Origin: Actinoallomurus sp963799975
GTDB taxonomy: Bacteria; Actinomycetota; Actinomycetes; Streptosporangiales; Streptosporangiaceae
Direction of reading: 5' to 3'
Assembly: GCA_963799975.1 (NCBI GenBank)
Contig: CAWCZF010000006.1
Span: 3,968,001-4,032,000 of the forward strand
DNA length: 64,000 nucleotides
Shown here: positions 35,409-45,697 of the stretch, piece by piece
How the letters are laid out: each line of letters starts with the position of its first letter
Position numbering within the stretch: position 1 is the first letter of the stretch
The notes under the pieces: model-generated
Databases searched by the model: none
What the model was told of the DNA's origin: nothing
The model's input: only the letters and a program-made list of their open reading frames with translations
Program-made: the position numbers and the translations under genes

Positions 35409-36031
35409 TCAGAGAACGTGGTCGGTGAAGCCGGCCGCCTCGGCGCGGAGGATGGCCGTCGTACGGCGGTGCAGGGCGGCCTGGTCGGACCGGCCGGACT
35501 GGTGTGCCTCGTCGAAGACCTGGCCGAAGAAGTCCGCGCCGGCCAGGTGGCGGCGCGCCTCGTCCACGTCCGCGGTGATCAGCGGGCCGTCCTCGCCCGG
35601 CACCGCGTAGTGGCGCAGGCCGACGCGGCTCGCCGGGGCAGGCGGGTGCCGACGTGCACGATGCTGCCGGCGCTCAGGCGGGTGCCCGCGCCGACGACCA
35701 CGCCCTGGAAGACCATCGCTCCGGTGGCGACGTAGCACGCCTCCTCCAGCACGCAGCCCGCCAGTGCGGCGAGCGGGCCGACCAGCGACTCCGGGCCGAC
35801 GCGCACCGGGAACGCGGGGCGGTGCACGCCGCCGACCGAGCGGATCACCGCTCCGGACATGACGACGACACCGGCCGCGAGATGGACCTCGGGGCCGGAG
35901 CTCTCGATCACCGCGCCGTGGCCGATGACGCATCCTTCACCGATCAGCACATTGCCGATGACCTGCGCGGATTCGGCGACCCGCGCGTCACGGGCGACGA
36001 TGGGGGCGATGTCGTTGCGTTCCACGAGCAC
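35409..36031 (-). CDS. left-handed beta-helix (gamma carbonic anhydrase-like) protein (one -1 frameshift)
   Basis: 207 residues after correction, GTG at 36031. Hexapeptide coils are seen in IGNVLIGEGCVIGHGAVIES, VVVMSGAVIRSVGGVHRPA and ACYVATGAMVFQGVVVGAG. The usual three zinc histidines of gamma carbonic anhydrases are not all evident, so it may act as a scaffold or acetyltransferase-like protein. A missing C at 35632-35641 shifts the frame; the tail then reads ASRVGLRHYAVPGEDGPL to the stop at 35409, a helical extension. Confidence 0.78.
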
Positions 36032-36198
36032 GCCCGCACCTTATCCGGCCGACCACCTGGGGAGTAGACTGTGCTCCGGCGAGCAGGGCGCCTCCGGTCC
36101 GCGGACAGGGCAAAGCCCACCTGACGCGCACCACCCTGGCCTCGCGCCTCCTTTCGCGCCTGACACAGCGGACAGCAGGCGAGAGAAGGGAGGTCGCC

Positions 36199-37760
36199 AT
36201 GCCGACCATCACGCTTCCCGCCAATCCCAGCCTGGAGAATCTCCGCAACCGGGCGCGTACGCTCCAGCGCGCCGTGCGCTCAGGTGACGCCGCCGCCCTC
36301 GCGCGGGTGACCGCACGCCACGAGACCCCCGCCGAGCCCGCGTCGTTCACGCTCGCGCTCGCGCAGCTCGTCGTCGCACGCGAGTGCGGGTTCGCTAGCT
36401 GGCCACGGCTGAGGCGCCACCTCGACGTCGTCGCCCGCCACCGGCGCGACCTGGATCCCGAGACGCCCGGCGAACCCGCGGAGGAGTTCTGCCGTCTCGC
36501 CTGCCTCGCCTACGACGACGATGACGGGCCCGAGCGGTGGGCGGCGGCGCGGCGGCTGCTGGCGGCGCATCCCGGCCTGCCGCGACGATCCCTCTGGGCG
36601 GCCGCCGCGGCGGCGGACGAGGACGCCGTACGCGCGCTGCTCGCCCGCGACCCGTCCCTGGCGCGCCGCGACGGCGGCCCGTACGCGCTCCCGCCGCTGC
36701 TCTACCTCACCTACTCGCGGCTCGACCCGGCGGTGCCCGCGACGCGCGTGCTGGCCATCGCACGGCTCCTGCTGGACGCGGGCGCGGACCCGAACGCCGG
36801 GTACCTGTCGAAGGGGCTGCCGACGCCGTTCACGGCGCTGACCGGAGTCTTCGGCGAGGGCGAGTCCGGTGCGGGCCGTCAGCCGCGGCACCCGCACTCG
36901 CAAGCGCTCGCCCGCCTGCTGCTGACGGCCGGCGCCGACCCCAACGACGGCCAGACGCTCTACAACCGGATGTTCCGGCCGGGCGATGACCACCTGGAGC
37001 TGCTGTTCGCGTTCGGCCTCGGCCGCGGCGACGGCGGGCCGTGGCGCGCACGTCTCGGCGACGCGCTCGGACTCCCCGCCGCGATGGTCCGCGGCCAGCT
37101 CGGCTGGGCGATCGACCACGGCTTCACCGCCCGCGTGCGGCTGCTGGCCGAGCACGGCGTCGACGTACGCTCGCCGCTCGGCGACGGCCGTACGCCGGTG
37201 GACGCGGCGGCGCGCGGCGGCCACACCGAGATCGTGGAGTTGCTGGTCGCCCATGGCGCGCGCGGCCGCCGGGACGCCGGCGGAGTGGACGCGTTCGTGG
37301 CCGCGTGCCTGGCAGGTGACCGTACGGCGGCAGGCCGGATGTCGGCCGCCGAGCCCGGGCTGCTCGAACGGGTACGCGCGGCGCGGCCCGCGCTCGTCGC
37401 GGAGGCCGCGGACGGCGGCCGTACCGGCGCGCTCGCCCTGCTCGCCGAGCTGGGATTCGCGGTCGACGCCCAGATCGACGCCGCCACCGCCCGGCGGCTA
37501 CGCGTCGGCGTCGACGGCGGCACCGCCCTGCACTGGGCCGCGTGGCGCGGCGACCTCGGGCTGGGACGGCGGCTGCTCGAACTCGGCGCGAGCCTGGACG
37601 TACGCGACGCGAGTTTCGGGACCACGCCACTGGAGTGGGCGCGGCACGCCGCTCAGGACGCGATGGCGGAGTTCCTCGGCCGGCGCGGCGCGGGGCTGAC
37701 ATTGAAACAGGGCTCGCCGGAGCATGGAGCGTCCGGCGAGCCCTGGGTCTTGGGCGCGGG

Positions 37761-37764
<4 letters not shown>
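36199..37764 (+). CDS. ankyrin-repeat protein
   Basis: 521 residues. Ankyrin motifs are clear around RLLLDAGADPNAG, RLLLTAGADPNDG, GRTPVDAAARGGHTEIVELLVAHGA and GGTALHWAAWRGDLGLGRRLLELGA. The N-terminus (NPSLENLRNRARTLQRAVRSGD) matches the start of actinobacterial ankyrin proteins of unknown binding partner. There is no signal peptide, so it is cytoplasmic. The last 20 codons read through a strong hairpin (37710-37743), and the stop TAG shares bases with the stop TAG of the convergent ABC ATPase gene. Confidence 0.88.
37710..37743. terminator. bidirectional terminator inside the ankyrin gene's 3' end
   Basis: A perfect 12-bp stem, GGGCTCGCCGGA (37710-37721) with TCCGGCGAGCCC (37732-37743), loop 10 bases. 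It lies within the last codons of the ankyrin frame and 18 bases past the stop of the convergent msiK-like gene, so one element can end both transcripts. Confidence 0.75.
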
Positions 37765-38966
<1,202 letters not shown>

Positions 38967-39081
38967 CGGCGTCTCCTTTCGAGCGGGTCGCGACGCGGGC
39001 ACAAGCGGAGGTACGCGACCCCAGAACCAAATGCTGGACAAATACGGGGGCGGTCGGCCGTTCGTGCGCCGACCGGTGGGG

Positions 39082-39594
39082 CTAGGTAGGTCTGATGGCA
39101 CCGCGATCGTCGGGCGTGGTGCTCCAGCGAAGCTCGGCCCAGGCCACGTGGCCGCCGGGTACCGGGCCGTGACCGGCACGGTCCGCCAGCGCAGCCACGA
39201 TGATCAGGCCGCGGCCGCACTCGCCGTCCTCGGCGAGCGGCGCCGCCTCGGCCCACGAGGCGCTGCCAAGGTCGCTGACCTCGATCCGCGCCCAGCCGGC
39301 CCGGCCGCGGATGCGGAGAGTCAGCATGGACCCGGTCTCGCCGCTGGGCGTGTGGCGGATCGCGTTGGTGACCAGCTCGCTGGTGATGAGTTCGAGATCC
39401 TCGAGTCGCGGGGAGTCCCCGAGGGTGGCGCGTACGAGCTGGCGTGCGACCGCCACGATGGCCGGCACACCCGGGAAGGAGATGCGCCAGTCGCGTGAGG
39501 GCTCGTCGTGCGGCGGCCTCGCCGAGCGGAAGGGGCGTGTCGGCCGCATGGCGCCGACCGGCCCATGCCTGGTGGTTCGCTGACATACGGCCAC
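39082..39594 (-). CDS. HATPase-domain protein, RsbW-like anti-sigma kinase family
   Basis: Up to 170 residues. The ATP-binding fold shows the N-box ELITSELVTNAIRHT, the G1 box region around VSDLGSASW and GRGLIIVAALAD. Proteins of this size in actinobacteria are usually anti-sigma kinases or ATP-binding regulators. The start is unclear: a GTG at 39594 and an ATG at 39549 are in frame with weak ribosome sites. An ATG at 39586 has a perfect GGAGGTGG site but is in another frame, which may mean one more single-base error between 39549 and 39586. Confidence 0.75.
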   Translation of the reverse strand: MAVCQRTTRHGPVGAMRPTRPFRSARPPHDEPSRDWRISFPGVPAIVAVARQLVRATLGDSPRLEDLELITSELVTNAIRHTPSGETGSMLTLRIRGRAGWARIEVSDLGSASWAEAAPLAEDGECGRGLIIVAALADRAGHGPVPGGHVAWAELRWSTTPDDRGAIRPT

Positions 39595-39793
39595 CTCCGT
39601 GGCTCGATCGCAGGCGCCGGAGCTCTCGGAGTCCGTCCCCTCGTTCCGGGCGAATCGTCCGGGCGGGGATTTCGATCATGGAACGCATCTCGACTCCTCC
39701 GGGACGGCCGCTTATACTCGATACATGCTTGTTATATATTGACGTTATGCAGTAGTCAATAGAGGATGCCGAGATTGTGGGCCTTGGCGATGC

Positions 39794-39827
39794 TTGACAG
39801 AGCGTCATAACATGGCTGACATGTAGG
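39794..39827 (+). promoter_or_regulatory. padR promoter with ACATG-CATGT dyad
   Basis: A -35 TTGACA (39794-39799) and a -10 TGACAT (39817-39822) with 17-base spacing precede the padR GTG at 39851. The dyad ACATG (39810-39814) / CATGT (39820-39824) overlaps the -10 box. The 19-base block AACATGGCTGACATGTAGG at 39809 recurs with two changes upstream of the second padR copy (45657). PadR repressors bind ATGT/ACAT half-sites, so autoregulation is likely. Confidence 0.6.
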
Positions 39828-39850
39828 TAGGAGAAAGGAGGTGGGCGTAG

Positions 39851-40357
39851 GTGCGACCGGTGTTGCTAGCACTGCTGGCCAAAGAGCCGGCTCATGGTTA
39901 TGAGCTGAAGCAGGCGCTCGAGCAGACCTTCGGAGGCGCTTACCCTTCTCCGAACATCGGCCAGATCTACGTGACGCTCGGACGGCTGGAGAAGGACGGT
40001 TTGGTCCGCAGCCAGGACGTCGCGCAGGCCAGCCGCCCGAACAAGAAGGTCTATGAGCTGACGCCCGCCGGGCGTGACGCGCTGGCCTCGTGGGTCGACG
40101 AGCAGAGTGACGGCCCTCGGCTGCGCGACGACTTCTTCGTCAAGCTCGCCCTGGCTCCGATGACCGGCGCCGCGGACCGGATGACCCTGATCAACCGGCA
40201 ACGACGTCACCTCTTGAACCTCATGCGCGGCCTGTCGGACCTCGCGGCGACGACCGAGCGCGACAACACTGTCGCTCTCCTCCTCATCGAGGGTGCTCGT
40301 CTGCATCTCCAGGCCGACCTCGACTGGATCGAGCGCTGCCAGGAAGAGCTGACCTGA
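39851..40357 (+). CDS. PadR-family transcriptional regulator
   Basis: 168 residues from a GTG with GGAGGTGGGC upstream. The winged helix is LALLAKEPAHGYELKQALEQTFGG...IYVTLGRLEKDGLVRSQ, followed by a helical C-terminal dimerisation region ending in LHLQADLDWIERCQEEL. PadR genes usually precede ABC exporter genes; here the importer is on the other strand and the exporter genes lie downstream of the shortened paralogue at 45698. The terminator at 40442 lies downstream. Confidence 0.9.
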   Translation: MRPVLLALLAKEPAHGYELKQALEQTFGGAYPSPNIGQIYVTLGRLEKDGLVRSQDVAQASRPNKKVYELTPAGRDALASWVDEQSDGPRLRDDFFVKLALAPMTGAADRMTLINRQRRHLLNLMRGLSDLAATTERDNTVALLLIEGARLHLQADLDWIERCQEELT

Positions 40358-40441
40358 GCCTGAGCCGCCTCTCGGCGGCCCGTCCTTAATAGACCGAACG
40401 GCATCGCCTAAACGGCATCGACCGAACGGCACGCCTTCCGA

Positions 40442-40487
40442 CTGAATGTCACGCGAACCGGGACCTCCCGATTCGCGTGACATTCAG
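40442..40487. terminator. bidirectional hairpin between padR and the MalG-like gene
   Basis: CTGAATGTCACGCGAA (40442-40457) and TTCGCGTGACATTCAG (40472-40487) form a perfect 16-bp stem with a 14-base loop, between convergent genes. The stem is unusually AT-containing for this genome and could also bind a protein. Confidence 0.8.
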
Positions 40488-40500
40488 CCTGCCGTTTCGG

Positions 40501-41424
40501 CTATTTCACCGAGCCGGCGAGGACGCCTTGGACGAAGTAGCGTTGGAAGGCGAAGAAGACGACCAGCGGGACGATCAGCGACAGGAACGCGCCCGGGGCG
40601 AGGATGTCGATGTTGCCGGTGAACTGCCGCATCTGGGACTGCAGCCACTTGGTCATCGGCTGGGAACCGGTGTTGGCGAACACCAGCGAGACCAGCATGT
40701 CGTTCCACACCCACAGGAACTGGAAGATCGCCAGCGACGCGATCGCCGGACCGCCCAGGGGGAAGATGACCTTGATGAAGATCGTCCATTCCTTCCCCCC
40801 GTCCATCCGCGCGGCCTCCAGCAGGTCCCGCGGGATCCCCGCGAAGAAGTTCCTCAGCAGGAAGATCGCGAACGGCAGCCCGAACGCCACATGGAACGCC
40901 ACCACACTCGGAATCGACCCGAACACACCCAGCGCCCCGTACAGCTTCGACACCGGGATCAGCCCGACCTGCACCGGCACCACCAGCAGCGCCACCACGA
41001 TCAGGAACAACCAGTCCCGGCCCGGGAACTCCAGCCACGCGAACGCATACCCCGCCAGCGAGGAGATCGCCACCACCAGCAACGTCGCCGGCACCGCGAT
41101 CATCACCGTGTTCCAGAACGCGTCCACGAAATCAGGCTTGCCCAGCAGATTCGAGTACGCGTGGAACGTCAGCTGGGAGGGGGCCGAGAAGATATGCCAC
41201 CAGCCCGAAGAGTTGTCATCCTGCTGAGACCGCAACGAGGCCACGAACAACCCCAGCGTCGGCACCAGCCAGATCACCGCCACCACCAGCAGCACCACCT
41301 GGACCAGCCCGCCCCCCACCCGGGAGACGATCCGCGAAGCCACACTCCGCCGCGGCGCGCCGGACAACGTACCCCGATCGGGTGCTGCGGCGGCCGGCGG
41401 GGCGGCCGCGGTGTCGGTACTCAT
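40501..41424 (-). CDS. carbohydrate ABC transporter permease, MalG type
   Basis: 307 residues. Six helices are predicted, with the EAA loop PRDLLEAARMDGGKEWTIFI, the ATPase contact of sugar permeases. The N-terminus is a disordered, Ala/Pro-rich cytoplasmic stretch. The ATG overlaps the stop of the MalF-like gene (ATGA), so both permease subunits are translated together. Substrate: an oligosaccharide, presumably an alpha-glucoside type by family. Confidence 0.92.
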   Translation of the reverse strand: MSTDTAAAPPAAAAPDRGTLSGAPRRSVASRIVSRVGGGLVQVVLLVVAVIWLVPTLGLFVASLRSQQDDNSSGWWHIFSAPSQLTFHAYSNLLGKPDFVDAFWNTVMIAVPATLLVVAISSLAGYAFAWLEFPGRDWLFLIVVALLVVPVQVGLIPVSKLYGALGVFGSIPSVVAFHVAFGLPFAIFLLRNFFAGIPRDLLEAARMDGGKEWTIFIKVIFPLGGPAIASLAIFQFLWVWNDMLVSLVFANTGSQPMTKWLQSQMRQFTGNIDILAPGAFLSLIVPLVVFFAFQRYFVQGVLAGSVK

Positions 41425-42788
41425 CGGCTCTCCTGTCGAAAACGCCGCAGATTGAACAACATCGCCGGAACCACCAGCAGGAACAGCATGATCGCCACCG
41501 CCGAACCCGCACCCTGATCGTTACCGCCGCCGAACGAATCCGTCCACATCTGCACCGCCAGCACCGACGCGTTCGGATCACCACCACCGATGATGAACAC
41601 CAGATCGAACACCTTCAGCGCATAGATCAGCAACGTCACGAACACCACCGTCAGCACCGGCGCCAACAGAGGAATCGTCACCCGCCGGAACACCTGCCAT
41701 TCGGTCGCCCCATCCACCCGGGCGGCCTCCAACGCGTCCCGCGGGATCGCCGCCAGACCCGCCGCGATCAACACCATCGCGAACCCGGCCCACACCCACA
41801 GATACGACGCGATGATCGCCGGAGTGATCAACGCCGACCCCAGCCAGTTCACCCCGCCGAAAGCCGCCGTGAAATTCTGCTTCGGCAACTTCAGCGTGTA
41901 AGAACCGGCCGGGACCTTCCTGATCACAAACGACCCGTCCTTACCCGTGGTGGCCGAACCCACGACTTTGCCGGTGCCGGAAACAGCCTGGACCTTCATC
42001 CCGCCCAGACCCGCCTCGGTCGCGTCCGGGGAGTTCAACGTCCCCCCGCCGCCCTTGGTGAAATCGAACCACACCAACCCCGAAATCCCCCCCGCCGCGG
42101 CCGCGGGGGCCTTGGCCGGGGTGACCGTCTTCGGCAGGTTCTCCGGCTTGACCCCCACCAGCGGCAACAACGCCGTCTGCCCCGGCCGCACCTGCGCCCG
42201 GGACGCGACACCGCCCGCCTGCGCCACATCCGGGCCCTTGTCACCCTCACGCGCCGACGCGCCCGGATACCGCGAACCACCATCGAAGGTGTCATGCACC
42301 GACGTCACCACAGCGTTCGCCACACCCATCGACGGATCCGCCTCATACACCAGCCGGAAGATCACCCCCGACGCCAGAAACGAAACCGCCATCGGCATGA
42401 ACACGACCATCTTGAACGCAACCGACCACCGCACACGCTCGGTCAAAACCGCGAACAACAACCCAAGAATGGTCACCACCGTCGGCGCGACCACCACCCA
42501 GATCGCGGTGTTCTGCAACGACGTCAGCGCATCATGATCAGTGAAAATGGAGGTGTAGTTATCCAGCCCCACCATCTTCTTACCCGAAGCATCAAAGAAA
42601 CTCCGGATAGCCGTATACACAATCGGATAAACAACCAGGGCGCCCAGCAGCAACAGGGCCGGGAGCAGGAACCCCAACGCCAGCCACGAGGGGGGGCCCA
42701 GACGACTGGACCCCGTCTCATCAGCCGGAGGGATTCCGGCCCCGCCGCCGTCTTGCGGCGAGGCCATCTCTTCGGTGATCGCAGTCAT
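41421..42788 (-). CDS. carbohydrate ABC transporter permease, MalF type, with an inserted beta-sandwich domain
   Basis: 455 residues, far longer than the usual 300. The permease core is seen at both ends (LALGFLLPALLLLGALVVYPIV; EAA loop PRDALEAARVDGATEWQVF). Between the third and fourth helices there are about 150 extra residues (roughly 155-305) outside the membrane. The second half of this insert reads GISGLVWFDFTKGGGG, GLGGMKVQAVSGTG, GKDGSFVIRKVPAGSYTLKL, the pattern of an SdrD-B/carboxypeptidase-regulatory-like beta sandwich. E. coli MalF has a loop in an equivalent place that contacts the binding protein; this insert may do likewise. Confidence 0.88.
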   Translation of the reverse strand: MTAITEEMASPQDGGGAGIPPADETGSSRLGPPSWLALGFLLPALLLLGALVVYPIVYTAIRSFFDASGKKMVGLDNYTSIFTDHDALTSLQNTAIWVVVAPTVVTILGLLFAVLTERVRWSVAFKMVVFMPMAVSFLASGVIFRLVYEADPSMGVANAVVTSVHDTFDGGSRYPGASAREGDKGPDVAQAGGVASRAQVRPGQTALLPLVGVKPENLPKTVTPAKAPAAAAGGISGLVWFDFTKGGGGTLNSPDATEAGLGGMKVQAVSGTGKVVGSATTGKDGSFVIRKVPAGSYTLKLPKQNFTAAFGGVNWLGSALITPAIIASYLWVWAGFAMVLIAAGLAAIPRDALEAARVDGATEWQVFRRVTIPLLAPVLTVVFVTLLIYALKVFDLVFIIGGGDPNASVLAVQMWTDSFGGGNDQGAGSAVAIMLFLLVVPAMLFNLRRFRQESR

Positions 42789-42796
42789 CGCGTGGC

Positions 42797-44113
42797 CTAC
42801 TTGTATGCCTTGGCCGCGTCGGACTCCAGCTTCGCCTGAACGCCCTTGATGTCACCGGGGTTCTTCACCAGCGAACGCAGGTCCTCCCACATGCCCTTGC
42901 CAGGCGTGCCGCCGAACGCCGCCGGCGTCTGGTCGGACATGTCGTAGCGTGCCGCGTCGCCCGCCGCCTGCATCTGCGCGACGAACTGCTTGGTCAGCGC
43001 GTCCGGGTAAGCATCCGGCTTGACGTTCTTGTCCGGGGAGATGTAGCCACCCGGCTTCGCCCACACCGTGCCCGCCTCAGGCGAGGCCAGGTACTTCATG
43101 AGCGCCATCGCACCCTTGCTGTCCTTCATCGCCACCGCGGTGTCGCCGCCCAGGATGGCCGGCGTCGTGCTGCCCGTCTTCGGGAACGCGAACGTCTTGG
43201 CGTCCGTGCCGACCTTGGCCGAGGTCGTCTGGATGTTCGCGGCGGCGAAGTCACCGCCATACACCATGGCGGCCTTGTTCTTGCCGAACGTGTCCGTCAC
43301 CGAACCATCGAACTTCTGCTGCAACGCACCCGAAGTCCCACCGGCGAGATTGCCCGACTTACCCCACACCTGAACCAGCGTCTGCAACGCCTTCGTCACC
43401 GAAGGATCAGTCCACTTGATCTCGTGCTTGGTCAACTTGTCGTACATGTCCGGACCAGCCTGCGACAAGTACACATTCTCGAACCAGTCCGTCAACGTCC
43501 ACGAGTCACCCGAACCCGCAGCCAGGTTCAACGGCGTCGAACCCGCATCCGACAACGTCTGGGTCGCCTTCACAAAGCTCGCCCAGTCGGTCGGCGGCTG
43601 CACGCCCGCGTCGTCGAACGCCTTCGACCGGTACCAAATGATCGACTTGTACGCCGCCTTCACCAGCACGCCATACGTCTTCCCGTTCACCGAACCGAGG
43701 TTCTTCCAGTACGGCGTGTAGTTCGCATCGATCGCCGACGTGACGTCCGGCGAAAGCTCCTTCAACTGGCCCTTGCCCGCGTACTGAGCGACCAGACCAG
43801 GCTGCGGCAGGATCGCGACGTCCGGCGGGGAACCGGCCTGCAGACGCGGGCCGAGGTAGGCGTCGGTGTTCTCACCGGTCGCCGCGTAGTTGACCTTCGC
43901 GCCCGTCTCCTTCTGGAAGGCCGCCAGCACCTTCTGGAAGTTCGCCTGCTCCGGACCCGTCCACTTCGCCGCCACCTCGATCGTGACGCCCTTCAACGCC
44001 TGCGCACCAGGACTCGAACTCGAACCAGACTTGGAGTCGCTGCTGCCACAGGCAGTCCCGGCGACGAGCAGACCCGCGGTGACCGCGGCCGCCCAAAGGC
44101 TTCTTGCTTGCAT
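42797..44113 (-). CDS. extracellular sugar-binding lipoprotein of the ABC importer
   Basis: 438 residues. The signal peptide ends in the lipobox GTAC (Cys22), followed by a Ser-rich linker. The body has the type 1 solute-binding fold: VNYAATGENTDAYLGPRLQAGSPPDVAILPQPG at its start, GVLVKAAYKSIIWYRSKAF in the hinge. It is 8 bases upstream of the malF-like gene on the same strand, so it belongs to the same operon and delivers the sugar to these permeases. Confidence 0.92.
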   Translation of the reverse strand: MQARSLWAAAVTAGLLVAGTACGSSDSKSGSSSSPGAQALKGVTIEVAAKWTGPEQANFQKVLAAFQKETGAKVNYAATGENTDAYLGPRLQAGSPPDVAILPQPGLVAQYAGKGQLKELSPDVTSAIDANYTPYWKNLGSVNGKTYGVLVKAAYKSIIWYRSKAFDDAGVQPPTDWASFVKATQTLSDAGSTPLNLAAGSGDSWTLTDWFENVYLSQAGPDMYDKLTKHEIKWTDPSVTKALQTLVQVWGKSGNLAGGTSGALQQKFDGSVTDTFGKNKAAMVYGGDFAAANIQTTSAKVGTDAKTFAFPKTGSTTPAILGGDTAVAMKDSKGAMALMKYLASPEAGTVWAKPGGYISPDKNVKPDAYPDALTKQFVAQMQAAGDAARYDMSDQTPAAFGGTPGKGMWEDLRSLVKNPGDIKGVQAKLESDAAKAYK

Positions 44114-44268
44114 CTTCTACGTACCTTTCTTCACTTTAATTGGCCCCCGAATTCGGCCATGCACGGCATCGACGAGGTGACGGAAGGCATGCGAAGGAGA
44201 ACTCCTCGCGTTGCTTGCCGAACCCGCCGGTCAGAGGTGACGGGTGCCTCGGTGGATGCCGCTCTCAA

Positions 44269-45539
44269 TCAGCGGTTGGTGATGACGCTCCCGAGATCTC
44301 CGGCCATCTGGGAGATGGCTGCATCGGGAGTTTGACGGAGGGACAGAGCCCCGCTCACGGCGTTGGAGATCGCGAGGCTCACCTGGTTGTAGTTCGGACT
44401 CACCGGCCGTGGCTTGGCCGAGAGGATGCTCTGCTTGAGCACCGGAAGGTAGGGGAAACGTCTGATCAGGGCGGGGTCGTCGTACAGCCGCGCCCACACA
44501 GGCGGGAAGCCCTTGGTGAGGACCTCTCGCTCGTTCTCCAGGCTGGTGAAGTACTTGATGAAGGCGATCGCCGTCTTCTGGTGGCGGGAGTACGCGCTGA
44601 CGGCGAGGTTGGCGCCGCCGAGCGAACTGGAGCCCGGTCCGGACTGGCCCGGCAGCAGGGTGACGCCGAACTTGTTCCTGACCTTGCTGCCCGGACGCGA
44701 GGCGAGCTTGTAGACGTAGGGCCAGTTCCGCAGGAACAACAGCCGCCCGTCCTGGAACTCCTTGCGGGACTCCTCCTCCTTGAAGGTAAGGGACCGCTTG
44801 GGAATCCAGCCTTCGCGGAAGCCGCGGACCAGGAAGTCCAAGCCCTGCCTCGCCTGCGGGCTGTTGACGGCGACCCTCGTACCGTCGTCGGTGAGGATCG
44901 CCCCGCCCGCGGACTGTACGGCCTCGGCGAAGTTGACGGTCAGTCCTTCGTAGGTGAGGAACTGCCCGGCGTAGCCTTCGAGGCCGTATTTGGGCGCGAC
45001 GGTCTTGGCGAGCTGACGAAGCTCGGCCCAGGTCTTGGGCGGCTTCTTGCCTGCCTTGTCGAGAATGTCTTTGCGGTAGTACAGCAGACCCGCGTTGCTG
45101 GTGTAGGGGACTCCGTACAGTTTCCCGCCGTACATGCCGGTGTCGACCACCGGCTTGAGGAACTGGTCGAGCGGGAACTGCCGGCGGTCGAGCGGGATGA
45201 TCCACCCCGCGTCGGCGAACTCCGCCGTCCAGACGATGTCGATGTTCGAGCACGTCGTAGCGATCGACTCTTCGCCTGGAGGTTTGTGACCATTTGGGCG
45301 TGTTGATCGTCAGCCGCGTCGGGGAGCTCGAGGAGGGTCACCTTCTCTGCTGGGTGCAACGCGTTCCATTTGTCAACCAATGGGTGCATGTAACCCGTAA
45401 GATCCGGACCTGTGACGAGTGTGATGGGTCCGCTGGTCGCGACCGTCGGGCCATCACTTGAAGCGTGGGACGGGCCCGAGACGCCACAGCCCGCCGCCAG
45501 CACGACTACGAGGAGCCTGCTTGCCAGCGACCGCACCAT
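44269..45539 (-). CDS. second extracellular sugar-binding lipoprotein (two +1 frameshifts)
   Basis: 422 residues after correction, ATG at 45539 with GAGAGGG upstream. The lipobox is VLAAGC. The fold is type 1 binding protein: GPITLVTGPDLTGYMHPLVDKWNALHPAEKVTLLELP, then GKLYGVPYTSNAGLLYYRKDIL and GGANLAVSAYSRHQKTA. Two extra bases, at 45245-45250 and 45258-45264, shift the frame twice within about 15 bases. It is not close in sequence to the first binding protein, so it probably presents another sugar to the same permeases or to distant ones. Confidence 0.85.
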
Positions 45540-45570
45540 CGTCACCCTCTCTGTGACCCCTCATTGGGCT

Positions 45571-45607
45571 ACATGCATGTTATGCACACCCGTAATCCAG
45601 GTGTCAA
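45571..45607 (-). promoter_or_regulatory. promoter of the second binding-protein gene with ACATGCATGT palindrome
   Basis: On the minus strand a perfect -35 TTGACA (45602-45607) and a -10 CATAAC (45579-45584) are 17 bases apart. The 10-base palindrome ACATGCATGT (45571-45580) overlaps the -10 box. Its half-site ACATG/CATGT is the same as in the two padR upstream dyads, suggesting that a PadR protein represses this gene. Confidence 0.6.
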
Positions 45608-45656
45608 CGGTAAGTTTCGGCTTCGTTACCTATGTCCAGGCATCGGCTTCACGCCT

Positions 45657-45675
45657 AACATGCCTGACATGCAGG
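45657..45675 (+). promoter_or_regulatory. ACATG dyad upstream of the miniature padR
   Basis: AACATGCCTGACATGCAGG matches the padR-upstream element at 39809 in 17 of 19 positions. No good -35 hexamer lies 17 bases before the TGACAT, so this promoter copy looks decayed. Confidence 0.5.
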
Positions 45676-45697
45676 AATCCTGAGGAGGTGGCCACGG

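Noticed and set aside
25831..35641. Programmed frameshifting as the explanation for the broken genes
   Set aside because: No common slippery heptamer or downstream structure; several genes need three or four shifts, in both directions; the genes are standard housekeeping genes elsewhere.
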